Shown piece by piece: positions 36,950-46,007 of a stretch of DNA of 64,000 nt (the stretch's first letter is position 1; every line of letters starts with the position of its first letter). Position numbers and translations under genes: made by a program. The notes beneath the pieces are model-generated. The model made no database searches and was not told the DNA's origin. It saw only the letters and a program-made list of their open reading frames with translations. The stretch is from assembly GCF_002105285.1 (NCBI RefSeq), contig NZ_MUHR01000011.1:124001-188000 (forward strand), written 5' to 3'. The stretch comes from Planktotalea arctica (GTDB lineage: Bacteria > Pseudomonadota > Alphaproteobacteria > Rhodobacterales > Rhodobacteraceae).

Positions 36950-39900
36950 CTAGAACTCCATTTGAACGCCAATTGTTGCTTTCACACTATTGTAAGACGC
37001 AAAACTGCCAACTCCGCTCGCGTAGGAAATGGAGGCATGCGCTGAAGCGCGCGCGCTCCAACGGATGGAGCCGCCGAGGCCAAGAACGACGTTTTTGTCT
37101 CCCGACTCACCGCTGAACGTAGTTCCGGCAATCGTAGTGGAGGACTTGGTATCGAACATTTGCGTCAGACCAAGCGTTCCAAAAACAGATCCGCTATATC
37201 CGGCCGTTGCAAATGTCTTTTCAAGCCGCGCCCCTACGTGCGCCCATTTGCTCTCGTTCTCATCAAAGGATATCGCATTGTTCGAGGGCCCGGTAATGCC
37301 CGGCAAGGTCAGCTTTTGATAACCGAGCTGAACGCTTGGCGTGAGGATGAAGTCTGATTGCAGCTCGAATGATCGAGCGACCTCAAGAGCGGCGGACCAA
37401 GTGTGACCAGTGATATCACCTGCCAGCTGGCCTGCGCCGCTATGGGTAATATCACTTGCAGTTTGAGTGTATTGCAGCTGCCCATCGACATATAGGCCAT
37501 TGCCGGACGCAAATGTCGCCGACGCGCCGATGCCCTTAAAAGATGTGGCGATTTGATTAAGGCCGCTCGATGAGACAACCTGCGCGTCAGAATGTCCAAA
37601 AAAGGCATTTACACCGCCATAGAATGTTCCCGCCCCTGTTTGCGCTATTGCAAAGTCTCTTCCGAACGCGAGCTTTTTAGTATCAGCTTTTGTTTCCCTG
37701 ATACCCGCTGCCGAATTCACACGTGAGCTTGTTGTTTGCGCTCCGGTAAAATCGAACCAGATCTCTCGTTTGTCCACGGAGTCTTCCAGCGCTGCTGTGA
37801 ATGAAAAGCTATTGCGTGTTACAGCAGTTGGAGCAGAGCCAGATTGCCGCGTCGCAAGCCGTCCAAAGGCGGTATCCAGCGTTGCAAGGGACAAAAGATG
37901 TCCGCCCAACGCTTCAAATGCGGGTGCGCCTGACACCGCCATTCGGCTCACTTCGGATTGAAGGGCGAAAGCACCACCGCTTTGTTGCTTAAGCATGTAG
38001 TCATAGCCGCCAACGGTGATAACCTTCTCACCTGACGGGTTAATGGCCGTGCTATCAAGCTGGAACGTTCCGCTAACCGCGCCTGCGATTTGAACCACTT
38101 CGATACCGTCTTTGGTTTGGGCACCCGTGCCGCCAACGTTTTGGATCGCAATCATTGTTGTTCCGCTCGCATCACCCGTAACGTTGAGTGTGTCTGCCAC
38201 CGATCCATCACCGCCAAGGACGGCGTCTAATGCGACAGTGCCGCCCGAGCTTTGAAGATTGCCCTCGATGACAGCTTTATCGCCAACAGCGCCGTTGCTT
38301 AAGGACAGCCTACCGGCGGTGCTCAACCCGCTTAATCGCGTTGCACCGGAGGCTAGGGTCAGCGTACCGCCCTGATTGATGATCAGATCGTTGCCCGCCG
38401 CGCCGTCATTAAACATAAGTATGTTGTTGCTTAGGGTCACATTCGATCCATCAGAGATCGTCATCCGCTCAAAATTGCGCACCAGAGCAGAGTTCAGTGT
38501 GCCGCTGCTACCTGCAAAGCTTAGCGTGTCGATAAACCCATCGCCCGCCAAAGCGTCGTCACCGCCATCAAAAAGCGTTACTCCGCTAAAATCACCCCCG
38601 GCAAAGGCAAGTGTATCGCTGCCATCGCCAAGAGAGATGGACCCGGCAACCGAAGCGCCCGTGTTGACCTGCACGCTTGCGTTGGCGTCCGTATCAACAA
38701 TCGCGCTGCCTGACGTGGCCGCCACGCTGCTGCCAGCGTCCAGCGTGACCCGCACCGTTGCCCCCGCCGCGCCCTCTGTGCGGATACCCGCGCCCGTGCC
38801 GCCGCGAATTGCACCAGCGGCCGCAATAGTCGTAATTCCTGTTCCACGGTTCCTGGCAGAAATGCCATCGCTACCACCCGTGACTGCAGCGGTTGAGATC
38901 GTAAGGTTTGTACCAGCGCTGCTATTCCGGGCCCGTATACCGTCATCATCGCCAGTGACCTGCCCCGTCGTCGTGATCGAGAGTGCGCCTGTGCCGTCGT
39001 TGTCAGCTTCAATGCCGTTATCACCAGCCGCGACAGCAGCAGCTAAAATCGTCAGATCGGTGCCAGCGCTGCTGTTGTCAGCATCGATACCATCAGCACT
39101 CGCTCCGGTAACTTGACCTGTCGTCGTAATCGTGAGTGCCCCTGTGCCGCGGTTCCTTACACGAATGCCATCTGCATCACCCGTGACCGCAGCCGTTGAA
39201 ATCGTCAGATCAGTACCAGCGCTGCTATTCCGGGCCCGTATACCGTCATCATCGCCAGTGACCTGCCCCGTCGTCGTGATCGAGAGTGCGCCTGTGCCGT
39301 CGTTGTCAGCTTCAATGCCATCATCAAGCCCCATGACCACAGCCGTTGAAATCGTCAAATCAGTGCCAGCGCTGCTGTTGTAGGCATAGATACCATCATC
39401 ATTCGTGCCAGTAACCTGCCCTCTCGTTGTGATCGAAAGCGCGCCAGTGCCGTAATTTCTAGCTTGAATGCCATCGTCATCTCCTGTGACTGCAGCCGCT
39501 GAAATCGTCAAATCAGTGCCAGCGCTGCCGTTGTAGGCATCGATACCATATTCATCCGTACCGGTAACCTGACCTGTCGTTGTGATCGAAAGCGCGCCGG
39601 TGCCATAATTTTGTGCATGAATGCCATCATCACGCCCCGTGACTTCAGCCGCTGAAATCGTCAGAACGGTGCCGGTGCTGCTGTTGTCGGCAAAGATGCC
39701 ATCTTCATACGTGCCGGTAACCTGACCTGTCGTTGTGATCGAAAGCGCGCCGCTGCCGTCATTTATAGCTTGAATGCCGTACTGATCTCCTGTGACCGCG
39801 GCCGCTGAAATCGTTAGAGCGGTGCCAGCGCTGCTGTTGTAGGCATCTATACCATCATCATTCGCGCCGGTAACCTGCCCTGTCGTTGTGACCGAAAGCG

Positions 39901-41338
39901 CGCCGGTGCCTAAATTTCTAGCCCTAATGCCATCGTCACCACCCGCGACCGCAGCCGCTGAAATCGTCAGATCAGTGGCAGCGCTACTGTTTTCGGCATC
40001 GATACCATCATCATTCGTGCCAGTAACCTGCCCTGTCGTTGTGATCGAAAGCGCGCCAGTGCCGTAATTTCTAGCTTGAATGCCATCGTCAGCTCCTGTG
40101 ACTGCAGCCGCTGAAATCGTCAGAGCGTCGCCAGCGCTACTGTTTCCAGCATCAATACCATCATCATTCGTGCCAGTAACCTGACCTGTCGTTACGATCA
40201 AAAGCGCGCCGCTGCCAAGGCTATAAGCGAAAATGCCATCGTCACCGCCCATGACCGCAGCCGCTGAAACCGTCAGAGCGCCGCCAGCGATGCTGTTGTA
40301 GGCATCGATACCTTCATCATTCGTGCCGGTAACCTGCCCTGTCGTTGTGATCGAAAGCGCGCCGCTGCCATAGTTACTGGCGGCAATGCCAACGTCATCT
40401 CCCGTGACCGCAGCCGCTGATATCGTCAGAGCGTCGCCAGCGCTGCTGTTGTAGGCATCGATACCTTCATCATTCGTACCGGTAACCTGCCCTGTCGTTG
40501 TGATCGAAAGCGCGCCGGTGCCAAAGTTACTAGCGAAAATGCCATCTTTACCTCCCGTGACTGCAGCCGCTGAAATCGTCAAATCAGTGCCAGCGCTGCC
40601 GTTGTAGGCATCGATACCATATTCATCCGTACCGGTAACCTGACCTGTCGTTGTGATCGAAAGCGCGCCGGTGCCATAATTTTGTGCATGAATGCCATCA
40701 TCACGCCCCGTGACTTCAGCCGCTGAAATCGTCAGAACGGTGCCGGTGCTGCTGTTGTCGGCAAAGATGCCATCTTCATTCGTGCCGGTAACCTGCCCTG
40801 TCGTTGTGATCGAAAGCGCGCCGGTGCCTAAATTTCTAGCGAGAATGCCGTCAACGTCACCGCTAATCGGTGATTTATAGTTATCGACAAAGCTCATGCT
40901 GGTATCGCCGGCGCTATTGTTGAGGGTAATGCCATTTCCAGTGGACGTGCTCAGCCCGAACCCGTTCTCGGTGCTGACTTGCAATGCGCCGGCCGTCGGA
41001 GCGCTAAAGAACAGCGTTACGTCAGAGCCGGAGGCAGGCCCCGAACAGCTCCATATGCCCGGGTTGATCCCCGCCGTGCAGCTGCCTGCAAAGCTGGCGC
41101 TCGCGCTGCCGTGCACCAGCAATGCGCCAAGCGCAATCGCCGAGCTGGACGCACTCAAACCAGAAAGCACCTGCCCAAGCGAAGGCGCATAGCTCGCTGC
41201 GCGGCCTGCCACTTTGGTCATGCGGCCACCACAGGCGTTCAGGCGGGTGTGAAATTCCCCGTGCACAGACCTTAGCGAAGGTAACGCACCCAAACGGCGG
41301 GGGCGTTCGTTCATTTCGATAAAGTTGGTAAAAGCCAT
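36950..41338 (-). CDS. Large repeat-containing autotransporter (type Va secretion)
   Basis: Surface protein of 1462 residues. An unusually long N-terminal region (residues 1-55, with RPRRLGALPSLRSVHGEF) precedes a hydrophobic signal core ending near ASASFA (about residue 84). Residues 170-830 are 13 tandem copies of a 51-residue unit of the type TGALSITTTGQVTGTNDDGI, each with two about 25-residue halves, expected to build a right-handed beta-helix. A pertactin-like passenger end (about 830-1150) leads to a C-terminal beta-barrel of about 270 residues with final Phe in GVQMEF. Start ATG 41338 has an ideal ggagga site; 13 upstream in-frame codons are rejected. Adhesion or biofilm function is inferred. 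It is divergent from the TIGR03032 gene. Confidence 0.9.
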   Translation of the reverse strand: MAFTNFIEMNERPRRLGALPSLRSVHGEFHTRLNACGGRMTKVAGRAASYAPSLGQVLSGLSASSSAIALGALLVHGSASASFAGSCTAGINPGIWSCSGPASGSDVTLFFSAPTAGALQVSTENGFGLSTSTGNGITLNNSAGDTSMSFVDNYKSPISGDVDGILARNLGTGALSITTTGQVTGTNEDGIFADNSSTGTVLTISAAEVTGRDDGIHAQNYGTGALSITTTGQVTGTDEYGIDAYNGSAGTDLTISAAAVTGGKDGIFASNFGTGALSITTTGQVTGTNDEGIDAYNSSAGDALTISAAAVTGDDVGIAASNYGSGALSITTTGQVTGTNDEGIDAYNSIAGGALTVSAAAVMGGDDGIFAYSLGSGALLIVTTGQVTGTNDDGIDAGNSSAGDALTISAAAVTGADDGIQARNYGTGALSITTTGQVTGTNDDGIDAENSSAATDLTISAAAVAGGDDGIRARNLGTGALSVTTTGQVTGANDDGIDAYNSSAGTALTISAAAVTGDQYGIQAINDGSGALSITTTGQVTGTYEDGIFADNSSTGTVLTISAAEVTGRDDGIHAQNYGTGALSITTTGQVTGTDEYGIDAYNGSAGTDLTISAAAVTGDDDGIQARNYGTGALSITTRGQVTGTNDDGIYAYNSSAGTDLTISTAVVMGLDDGIEADNDGTGALSITTTGQVTGDDDGIRARNSSAGTDLTISTAAVTGDADGIRVRNRGTGALTITTTGQVTGASADGIDADNSSAGTDLTILAAAVAAGDNGIEADNDGTGALSITTTGQVTGDDDGIRARNSSAGTNLTISTAAVTGGSDGISARNRGTGITTIAAAGAIRGGTGAGIRTEGAAGATVRVTLDAGSSVAATSGSAIVDTDANASVQVNTGASVAGSISLGDGSDTLAFAGGDFSGVTLFDGGDDALAGDGFIDTLSFAGSSGTLNSALVRNFERMTISDGSNVTLSNNILMFNDGAAGNDLIINQGGTLTLASGATRLSGLSTAGRLSLSNGAVGDKAVIEGNLQSSGGTVALDAVLGGDGSVADTLNVTGDASGTTMIAIQNVGGTGAQTKDGIEVVQIAGAVSGTFQLDSTAINPSGEKVITVGGYDYMLKQQSGGAFALQSEVSRMAVSGAPAFEALGGHLLSLATLDTAFGRLATRQSGSAPTAVTRNSFSFTAALEDSVDKREIWFDFTGAQTTSSRVNSAAGIRETKADTKKLAFGRDFAIAQTGAGTFYGGVNAFFGHSDAQVVSSSGLNQIATSFKGIGASATFASGNGLYVDGQLQYTQTASDITHSGAGQLAGDITGHTWSAALEVARSFELQSDFILTPSVQLGYQKLTLPGITGPSNNAISFDENESKWAHVGARLEKTFATAGYSGSVFGTLGLTQMFDTKSSTTIAGTTFSGESGDKNVVLGLGGSIRWSARASAHASISYASGVGSFASYNSVKATIGVQMEF
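38849..40831 (-). repeat. Thirteen tandem 153-bp coding repeats in the autotransporter
   Basis: The segment is 1983 bases long, equal to 13 units of 153 with two single-codon losses (units 11 and 13 lack one residue in the TGDDDGI half). Units are highly similar but individually variable at the residue before each DGI turn. A degenerate 14th unit follows (GTGITTIAAAGAIRGGTGAG). Units 1-2 and 8-9 are near-identical in DNA. Confidence 0.92.
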
Positions 41339-41926
41339 GTGGGATCCTCCGAGAACCTGGAAAATTAGAAAGCCCATTCTTGAATTAAATTCAACTCAAC
41401 CCGCACTCACTCGAGTTTTAGGGAAACGGCACAGAAGCGGCTTGGCTTGGTCCCTCACCTCTGGCGAATGCAAAGCACGCGGCGCAGGGAATGATGGAGG
41501 CAGATCCCCTAAAACAGGCTATCCTCTGACAGCCTTTGGAAATAATATTATTATTTAAAAACAGCACATTATTCCATATCTTTACTCTGAAAACTTACGC
41601 AAGAGCACCGTCAAGACATGCTTTCATGTTTTGCTGGAAATGGCAGGTTTCAGACTCAACCCGCTAACAGAAACCAATTCAAAGTTAGAAATAAATTGCC
41701 GAAAACTGCCAATTTCTTTTTGAAATAAATTCAAATTAACACTAAGGGCGCAAATATTAATTTTTTGATCAAAGGCTGAATTGCAATAGCAAATTCTCTA
41801 GCAATTTGGCAGATATAACGCCAAAGATGCGAAGCTGGGCACTGCCGCACTTGCTTTGTTCGCAAAACAACTGGCTCTTGGCACCACACATAAGACCGCC
41901 ACACAAGACCGCAAGGTAAGCACAAA
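41339..41926. other. 588-base AT-rich divergent intergenic region
   Basis: It separates the autotransporter from the TIGR03032 gene and is visibly AT-richer than the rest of the window (for example AATAATATTATTATTTAAAA near 41540). Imperfect repeats of the type aataaattcaa occur at both ends (near 41385 and 41725). A TATAAC hexamer lies at 41814-41819 but no matching -35 box at normal spacing. No gene is supported. It should contain both promoters and probably regulatory sites. Confidence 0.5.
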
Positions 41927-43054
41927 ATGACCAAACCCGACCAAACCCAAGCCGCCTCTGCTGATACAATCGTTGTAAACCCCGCCGCTGGCAGCGCAAA
42001 AAACATCCCGCGCCCGGAGCAGACGCATTTTTCTGTTTCATCGGGTTTCGCGCAAAGGCTGGCAAAGATGCAGGCCAGCCTGAGCTTTACCTCCTATCAA
42101 TCCAACCAGCTTTACTTTGTCGGACTAAAGTCTGATGGCGGCGTCAATATTCACCAAACCATGATCCGTAAACCCATGGGCCTGTCCTACGACAGAAATC
42201 AAACGCTAACACTCAGCAGCGCATATCAGATCATGCGTTTCGAAAACGTGCTAGAGCCACAAGAGCGGGTCAATCAAGTGTTTGATACCTGCTTTGTTCC
42301 CCGGTTGGTTCACGTCACCGGCAACCTCGATGCGCATGATGTCGGTGTGGAAACCCATGGCTCTGCAATCTTTGTGAACACACGGTTCAACTGCTTGGCA
42401 CGCCCCTCGACGCGCCACAGTTTTGAAGAAATATGGCGGCCACATTTTATTTCAGCGCTGGTGAATGAAGATAGATGCCACCTCAACGGTTTGGCTATGG
42501 AGGATGGAGCACCGAAATATGTCACCGCCATAAGCCGCTCTGATACGATCGATGGCTGGCGTGACCGCAGAGCGGATGGCGGCGTTGTGATTGATGTTGC
42601 GCAGAACAAAGTCGTCTGCGAGGGCCTCTCTATGCCCCACTCCCCTAGGATGTATAAAGGTGACTTATGGGTGCTGAACTCGGGCACTGGTGAATTGGGC
42701 GTGGTCGCGTTCAACACGGCAGGTCAAGGCAGATTTGAACCACGTGTATTTTGCCCCGGCTTCCTGCGTGGATTGAGTTTCCACGGCAATTTGGCCATCG
42801 TTGGACTTTCCAAGCCTCGCTATCAGCGCTTTGAAGGGCTTGAGCTGGATGCAAAATTGCAAGCAACAGATAGCGAGCCATGGTGTGGTTTACAGATCAT
42901 CGATCTGGACACAGGCACTTGCGTTGACTGGCTTCGCATTGATGGGGCAGTGGCAGAACTTTATGATCTTGAAGTGCTCCCAGAGAAAACCTGCCCCATG
43001 GCGATCGCACCGGAATCGCCCGAGATTATCAACCTGATCACACACGCAAAATAA
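41927..43054 (+). CDS. TIGR03032-family protein
   Basis: A 375-residue protein without signal peptide or membrane segment. It matches the pattern of the uncharacterised TIGR03032 family: QVFDTCFVPRLVHVTGNLDA, GSAIFVNTRFNCLA, NEDRCHLNGLAMEDGAPKYV, GLSMPHSPRMYKGDLWVLNS and FCPGFLRGLSFHGNLAIVGL. The spaced short strands suggest a beta-propeller-like fold. Family function is unknown. An aaggtaag site precedes the ATG. It is divergent from the repeat autotransporter and followed by non-coding DNA, so the two may form a functional pair, which is inference from position alone. Codon use is less GC-biased than in neighbouring housekeeping genes. Confidence 0.82.
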   Translation: MTKPDQTQAASADTIVVNPAAGSAKNIPRPEQTHFSVSSGFAQRLAKMQASLSFTSYQSNQLYFVGLKSDGGVNIHQTMIRKPMGLSYDRNQTLTLSSAYQIMRFENVLEPQERVNQVFDTCFVPRLVHVTGNLDAHDVGVETHGSAIFVNTRFNCLARPSTRHSFEEIWRPHFISALVNEDRCHLNGLAMEDGAPKYVTAISRSDTIDGWRDRRADGGVVIDVAQNKVVCEGLSMPHSPRMYKGDLWVLNSGTGELGVVAFNTAGQGRFEPRVFCPGFLRGLSFHGNLAIVGLSKPRYQRFEGLELDAKLQATDSEPWCGLQIIDLDTGTCVDWLRIDGAVAELYDLEVLPEKTCPMAIAPESPEIINLITHAK

Positions 43055-43487
43055 AGGTGATTTACTGGCCGCAAGTTTGCCAAACATAGGGCACAAGCTC
43101 CGGCGCGCACGAGCCTCGAATTGCTCAATCGCCACTTTATGAACGGCGGATCTTACCGCTTTGACATTCGCCGCCCAAATCAATGCCAAGCCGCACTGGC
43201 CAGCACCTGCCTTGTCGGAGCCCGGTTGACTGCATGAGCAAATGCAGAAGAACACTTTGCGAAATGGCCGTTGAACCTAGAGCCCTCTCCCTCACCGGCT
43301 TTTCTTTTTGTCGCGAGACATATCTGCGAAAATAGATCATCACTTGCCAAATTATCGCAACGATTTCAAAGACCACATTTTTAGGGCACGCCTAGCCAAC
43401 CTGTTGGTGTCGCTCACTTGTCTTTTGCCTGCCCAGTCGAGCAGACTAAAAAAACATCAACTAAGCCGCAATGAAACCGAACGCGGC
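43055..43487. other. 433-base region without a supported gene
   Basis: The region between the TIGR03032 gene and rlmE shows only short overlapping frames with no recognisable motif or ribosome site. It may contain decayed sequence at the edge of the accessory stretch. The terminator of rlmE sits at its right end. Confidence 0.45.
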
Positions 43488-43491
43488 TTAG
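43461..43491 (-). terminator. Terminator of rlmE
   Basis: CTAAGCCGC pairs perfectly with GCGGCTTAG (9 bp); the stem includes the rlmE stop codon. On the minus strand it is followed by TTGATGTTTTTTTA, a U-rich tract. Confidence 0.75.
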
Positions 43492-44225
43492 TCTTCGTTG
43501 TCTTGCGAACGCCCCTTAAAACCGGTCGCCACAACAAATTTCTCTGAACTGTCCTGACGCGAACTTGGCGGCTTCATATGCGCGACCTTGGTAAAGTTTT
43601 GCTTCAAAACTTTCTGCAATTCGCCCTCCGCGCCGCCCGCCAAAACCTTGGCGACAAATGTTCCGCCATCTGCAAGCACGTCAAACGCGAAATACGCAGC
43701 CGCTTCGCACAGGTGCATAATACGCAAATGGTCGGTCTGCTTGTGACCCGAAGAGGACGCCGCCATGTCCGACATCACAACGTCAGCCTGACCGCCAAGC
43801 CACCCCTTGACCAGATCATCCGCACCCTCGTCCAGAAAATCGAGGACGTGGAACTCCGCGCCCGCCATGGTTTCTACTTCCTGAAGATCAATACCAAGGA
43901 TGGTGCCTTGTGCTTTGCCGCGCCGATCGCCCAAAGCATTGATGCGCGGTACGGCGACCTGACACCAGCCGCCGGGGGCGCAGCCAAGGTCGACCACACG
44001 TGCGCCGGGCACCAAGAAGCGATATTTGTCATCAACTTCCATGATTTTGAACGCAGCCCGGCCGCGATAGCCTTCGGCCTTGGCGCGTTTCACATAAGGA
44101 TCATTGAGCTGGCGTTGCAGCCAAAGTGTCGAAGACATGCGCCGCCCACGCGCGGATTTGACCTTTACGGTCAGATCACGCTGGCCGCGTCCTGAATTAT
44201 TTTTGCCTGTTGGGGTCTTTGCCAT
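43488..44225 (-). CDS. rlmE: 23S rRNA 2'-O-methyltransferase RlmE (FtsJ/RrmJ)
   Basis: SAM-dependent methyltransferase of 245 residues modifying U2552 of 23S rRNA. The SAM loop [14 protein letters not shown] and the K-D-K-E catalytic residues are visible: Lys in YRGRAAFK, Asp in VVMSDMAAS, Lys in FVAKVLAGG and Glu in SSEKFVVA. A basic N-terminal tail of about 30 residues is typical of alphaproteobacteria. It follows ppx on the same strand with 65 bases between. Confidence 0.95.
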   Translation of the reverse strand: MAKTPTGKNNSGRGQRDLTVKVKSARGRRMSSTLWLQRQLNDPYVKRAKAEGYRGRAAFKIMEVDDKYRFLVPGARVVDLGCAPGGWCQVAVPRINALGDRRGKAQGTILGIDLQEVETMAGAEFHVLDFLDEGADDLVKGWLGGQADVVMSDMAASSSGHKQTDHLRIMHLCEAAAYFAFDVLADGGTFVAKVLAGGAEGELQKVLKQNFTKVAHMKPPSSRQDSSEKFVVATGFKGRSQDNED

Positions 44226-44263
44226 GTCTCAATACTCTCTGGACGGTGATCCGAAGCGGGATT

Positions 44264-44283
44264 CGATTTTTCTAGAAAAATCG
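44264..44283. repeat. Perfect 20-bp palindrome between ppx and rlmE
   Basis: CGATTTTTCTAGAAAAATCG is a perfect inverted repeat. As RNA it forms an AT-rich hairpin eight bases after the ppx stop. It resembles the AT-rich short hairpins at 14574 and 48280-48391 and may limit read-through into rlmE. Confidence 0.6.
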
Positions 44284-44290
44284 GACCCCC

Positions 44291-45403
44291 TTAATACACC
44301 CCATCCTCCAAAACACCATCCGCGCTCATTTGCGCATAAAGCAGCCCCTCGCGCAGCCCGCGATCCGCCACCGAAAGCCGGTCCGTCGGCCAGCACCGCA
44401 GCAGCGCTTGCAAAATCGCCGCGCCCGACATGATCAGCGCCTGTCGATCCTGCCCGATCCGCGGATCGCGTCGCCGCCCCGTTGGGCCAAGATCGAGATA
44501 CATACGGATCACCTTGTCGATCTGATCAGAAGTCATACGCAGACCATCCACCTTGTTGCGGTCATAGCGCTTCAGCCCCAAATGCGAGGCCGCAACAGTC
44601 GTGACCGTGCCCGAGGTGCCGACAATCTGAAAACCCTCGCGCGCCTGCACGTCCTTATAGGGCGCAAATTCGGCGAGGTTCTCTTCGAAATACCAACTCA
44701 TCAAAGCAAACCGCGCAGAATCGTCCTCGACGTCATTGAACTGATCGCGCAGCGTAGCCACGCCAAGGGGCACCGAAATCCAATCCACCACTTTGGCCGC
44801 CGCAAAGGGGCTGTCTTGGGTATGAAATCCCGCATGCAGCCGCATAATCGCCTTGGGCCGCTCGCGCTTGGGCACCGCCGTGAGATCGATCCAGACCAGC
44901 TCGGTCGAGCCGCCACCGATATCCACCACCAGCAATTGCTCGGTCTTCGTCGACACCAAAGGCGCACAGGAAATCACCGCAAGGCGCGCCTCTTCCTCGG
45001 GCTTGATAATATCAAGCGTCAGCCCCGTTTCGCGGGTGATCTGGCGCATGAACCCTGCGCCATTTTCGGCCCGTCGACAGGCTTCTGTCGCCACCAAACG
45101 CATACGCTTGACCTTGTGGCGCTTCAGTTTTTGCTGACAGATCCGCAATGCTTGAATCGTGCGCGCCATGGACGCACGAGACAGCTTGCCCGTGCTCTCC
45201 AGACCCGCCCCCAACTGGACCGATTTGGAAAAGCTATCGACCACATGAAACTGACTGCCCTTTGGCTGGGCGATCAACATACGGCAACTGTTCGTTCCCA
45301 AATCCAGCGCGGCATACAGCTCGGCTGGATCGGGCCGTTTCGGCGCGGGGCTCTCTACCGGTTTCGGGAATGCGCCCGCACCTTTGGGACGCTTGGGCGC
45401 CAT
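44291..45403 (-). CDS. ppx: Ppx/GppA-family exopolyphosphatase/pppGpp phosphohydrolase
   Basis: Phosphatase of the actin-like ASKHA fold, 370 residues, acting on polyphosphate or pppGpp. YAALDLGTNSCRMLI is the phosphate-1 motif, LLVVDIGGGSTELVWIDL the second, and VGTSGTVTTVAA the third. A proline-rich N-terminal extension (residues 1-28) precedes the fold. The ATG has a ggaggg site. The gene pairs with rlmE, a common alphaproteobacterial arrangement. Which substrate dominates cannot be read from the sequence. Confidence 0.92.
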   Translation of the reverse strand: MAPKRPKGAGAFPKPVESPAPKRPDPAELYAALDLGTNSCRMLIAQPKGSQFHVVDSFSKSVQLGAGLESTGKLSRASMARTIQALRICQQKLKRHKVKRMRLVATEACRRAENGAGFMRQITRETGLTLDIIKPEEEARLAVISCAPLVSTKTEQLLVVDIGGGSTELVWIDLTAVPKRERPKAIMRLHAGFHTQDSPFAAAKVVDWISVPLGVATLRDQFNDVEDDSARFALMSWYFEENLAEFAPYKDVQAREGFQIVGTSGTVTTVAASHLGLKRYDRNKVDGLRMTSDQIDKVIRMYLDLGPTGRRRDPRIGQDRQALIMSGAAILQALLRCWPTDRLSVADRGLREGLLYAQMSADGVLEDGVY

Positions 45404-45665
45404 AGATACGCCCTCCGATTTATCGTGTTACGCTCAGACTACGCGCCGCTGAGCGCCCTCGCAAGTCTCTTGTCATGCGCAGCGCCCTCATAATGAGCAT
45501 GAAGATTTTGGGCCCGCCGCGCTGTGGCGCACCATGCAGCGCAGCAGATAGGCTAGGCACAGGTTCAAGGGTCGCTGAGGCGCGCCGTTTTGTCGAAATT
45601 AGGCCCTGCGTGCGCAGCGCTGTGCAGTAGGACCGTGACAGAGATTTGGGAGTTAGGAATCAGCC

Positions 45666-45962
45666 ATGCCGGACGTAACAATCGTATATTGGCGCGACAT
45701 CCCCGCGCAGGTGATCGTGGGCAAGGGGCGCAAAGGCTCCAAGCGTCCCCTTGAAGAACGTTTCGAGCAAGCGATCGACCGCGCTGCGATGAAGGTGAAC
45801 GCCAAGGACGCCGATGCGTATCTTGCAGAGTGGCGCAAAGGCGATCCCTACCCGCTTGAAGGTGATCCGGCAGAAATCGTTGAAGCCGAGGCCCTGCGCC
45901 TTGAGCTTGAATATGACAACGAGCGCCTCAAAGCGCTGATCGCCAAGGACGGCTGGGCGTAA
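45666..45962 (+). CDS. PF13769-like protein (annotated elsewhere as virulence factor)
   Basis: A soluble 98-residue protein: VTIVYWRDIPAQVIVGKGRK, then RPLEERFEQAIDRAAMKVNA and DAYLAEWRKGDPYPLEG. It matches the small virulence-factor domain family named after a single early report. The gene is the first of a three-gene operon with methylenetetrahydrofolate reductase and methyltetrahydrofolate methyltransferase, so a role in one-carbon metabolism is more plausible than virulence. No catalytic motif is visible. It begins 45 bases before the next start codon region, without an internal terminator. Confidence 0.85.
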   Translation: MPDVTIVYWRDIPAQVIVGKGRKGSKRPLEERFEQAIDRAAMKVNAKDADAYLAEWRKGDPYPLEGDPAEIVEAEALRLELEYDNERLKALIAKDGWA

Positions 45963-46007
45963 CGCCCGGGCCGCCGCGCGCATATTATGGGATTGGGAGA
46001 GAGACTC

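Noticed and set aside
38849-40831. Regular 153-base repeats resembling an array
   Set aside because: They are in-frame coding repeats of the autotransporter without spacers of constant length, so this is not a CRISPR array.
40692-41192. Pro/Ser-rich and basic frames antisense to the autotransporter
   Set aside because: They mirror the repeats and Gly/Ala-rich codons of the real gene and have no start signals of their own.
36567-43487. tRNA-adjacent integrative element
   Set aside because: No integrase gene and no second copy of the tRNA 3' end were found in the stretch, so integration at the tRNA is not supported even though the region looks accessory.
45404-45665. Cobalamin or SAM riboswitch before the one-carbon operon
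   Set aside because: I found no B12 box or recognisable SAM-riboswitch core in these 262 bases; the leader is short and shows only ordinary divergent promoter space.
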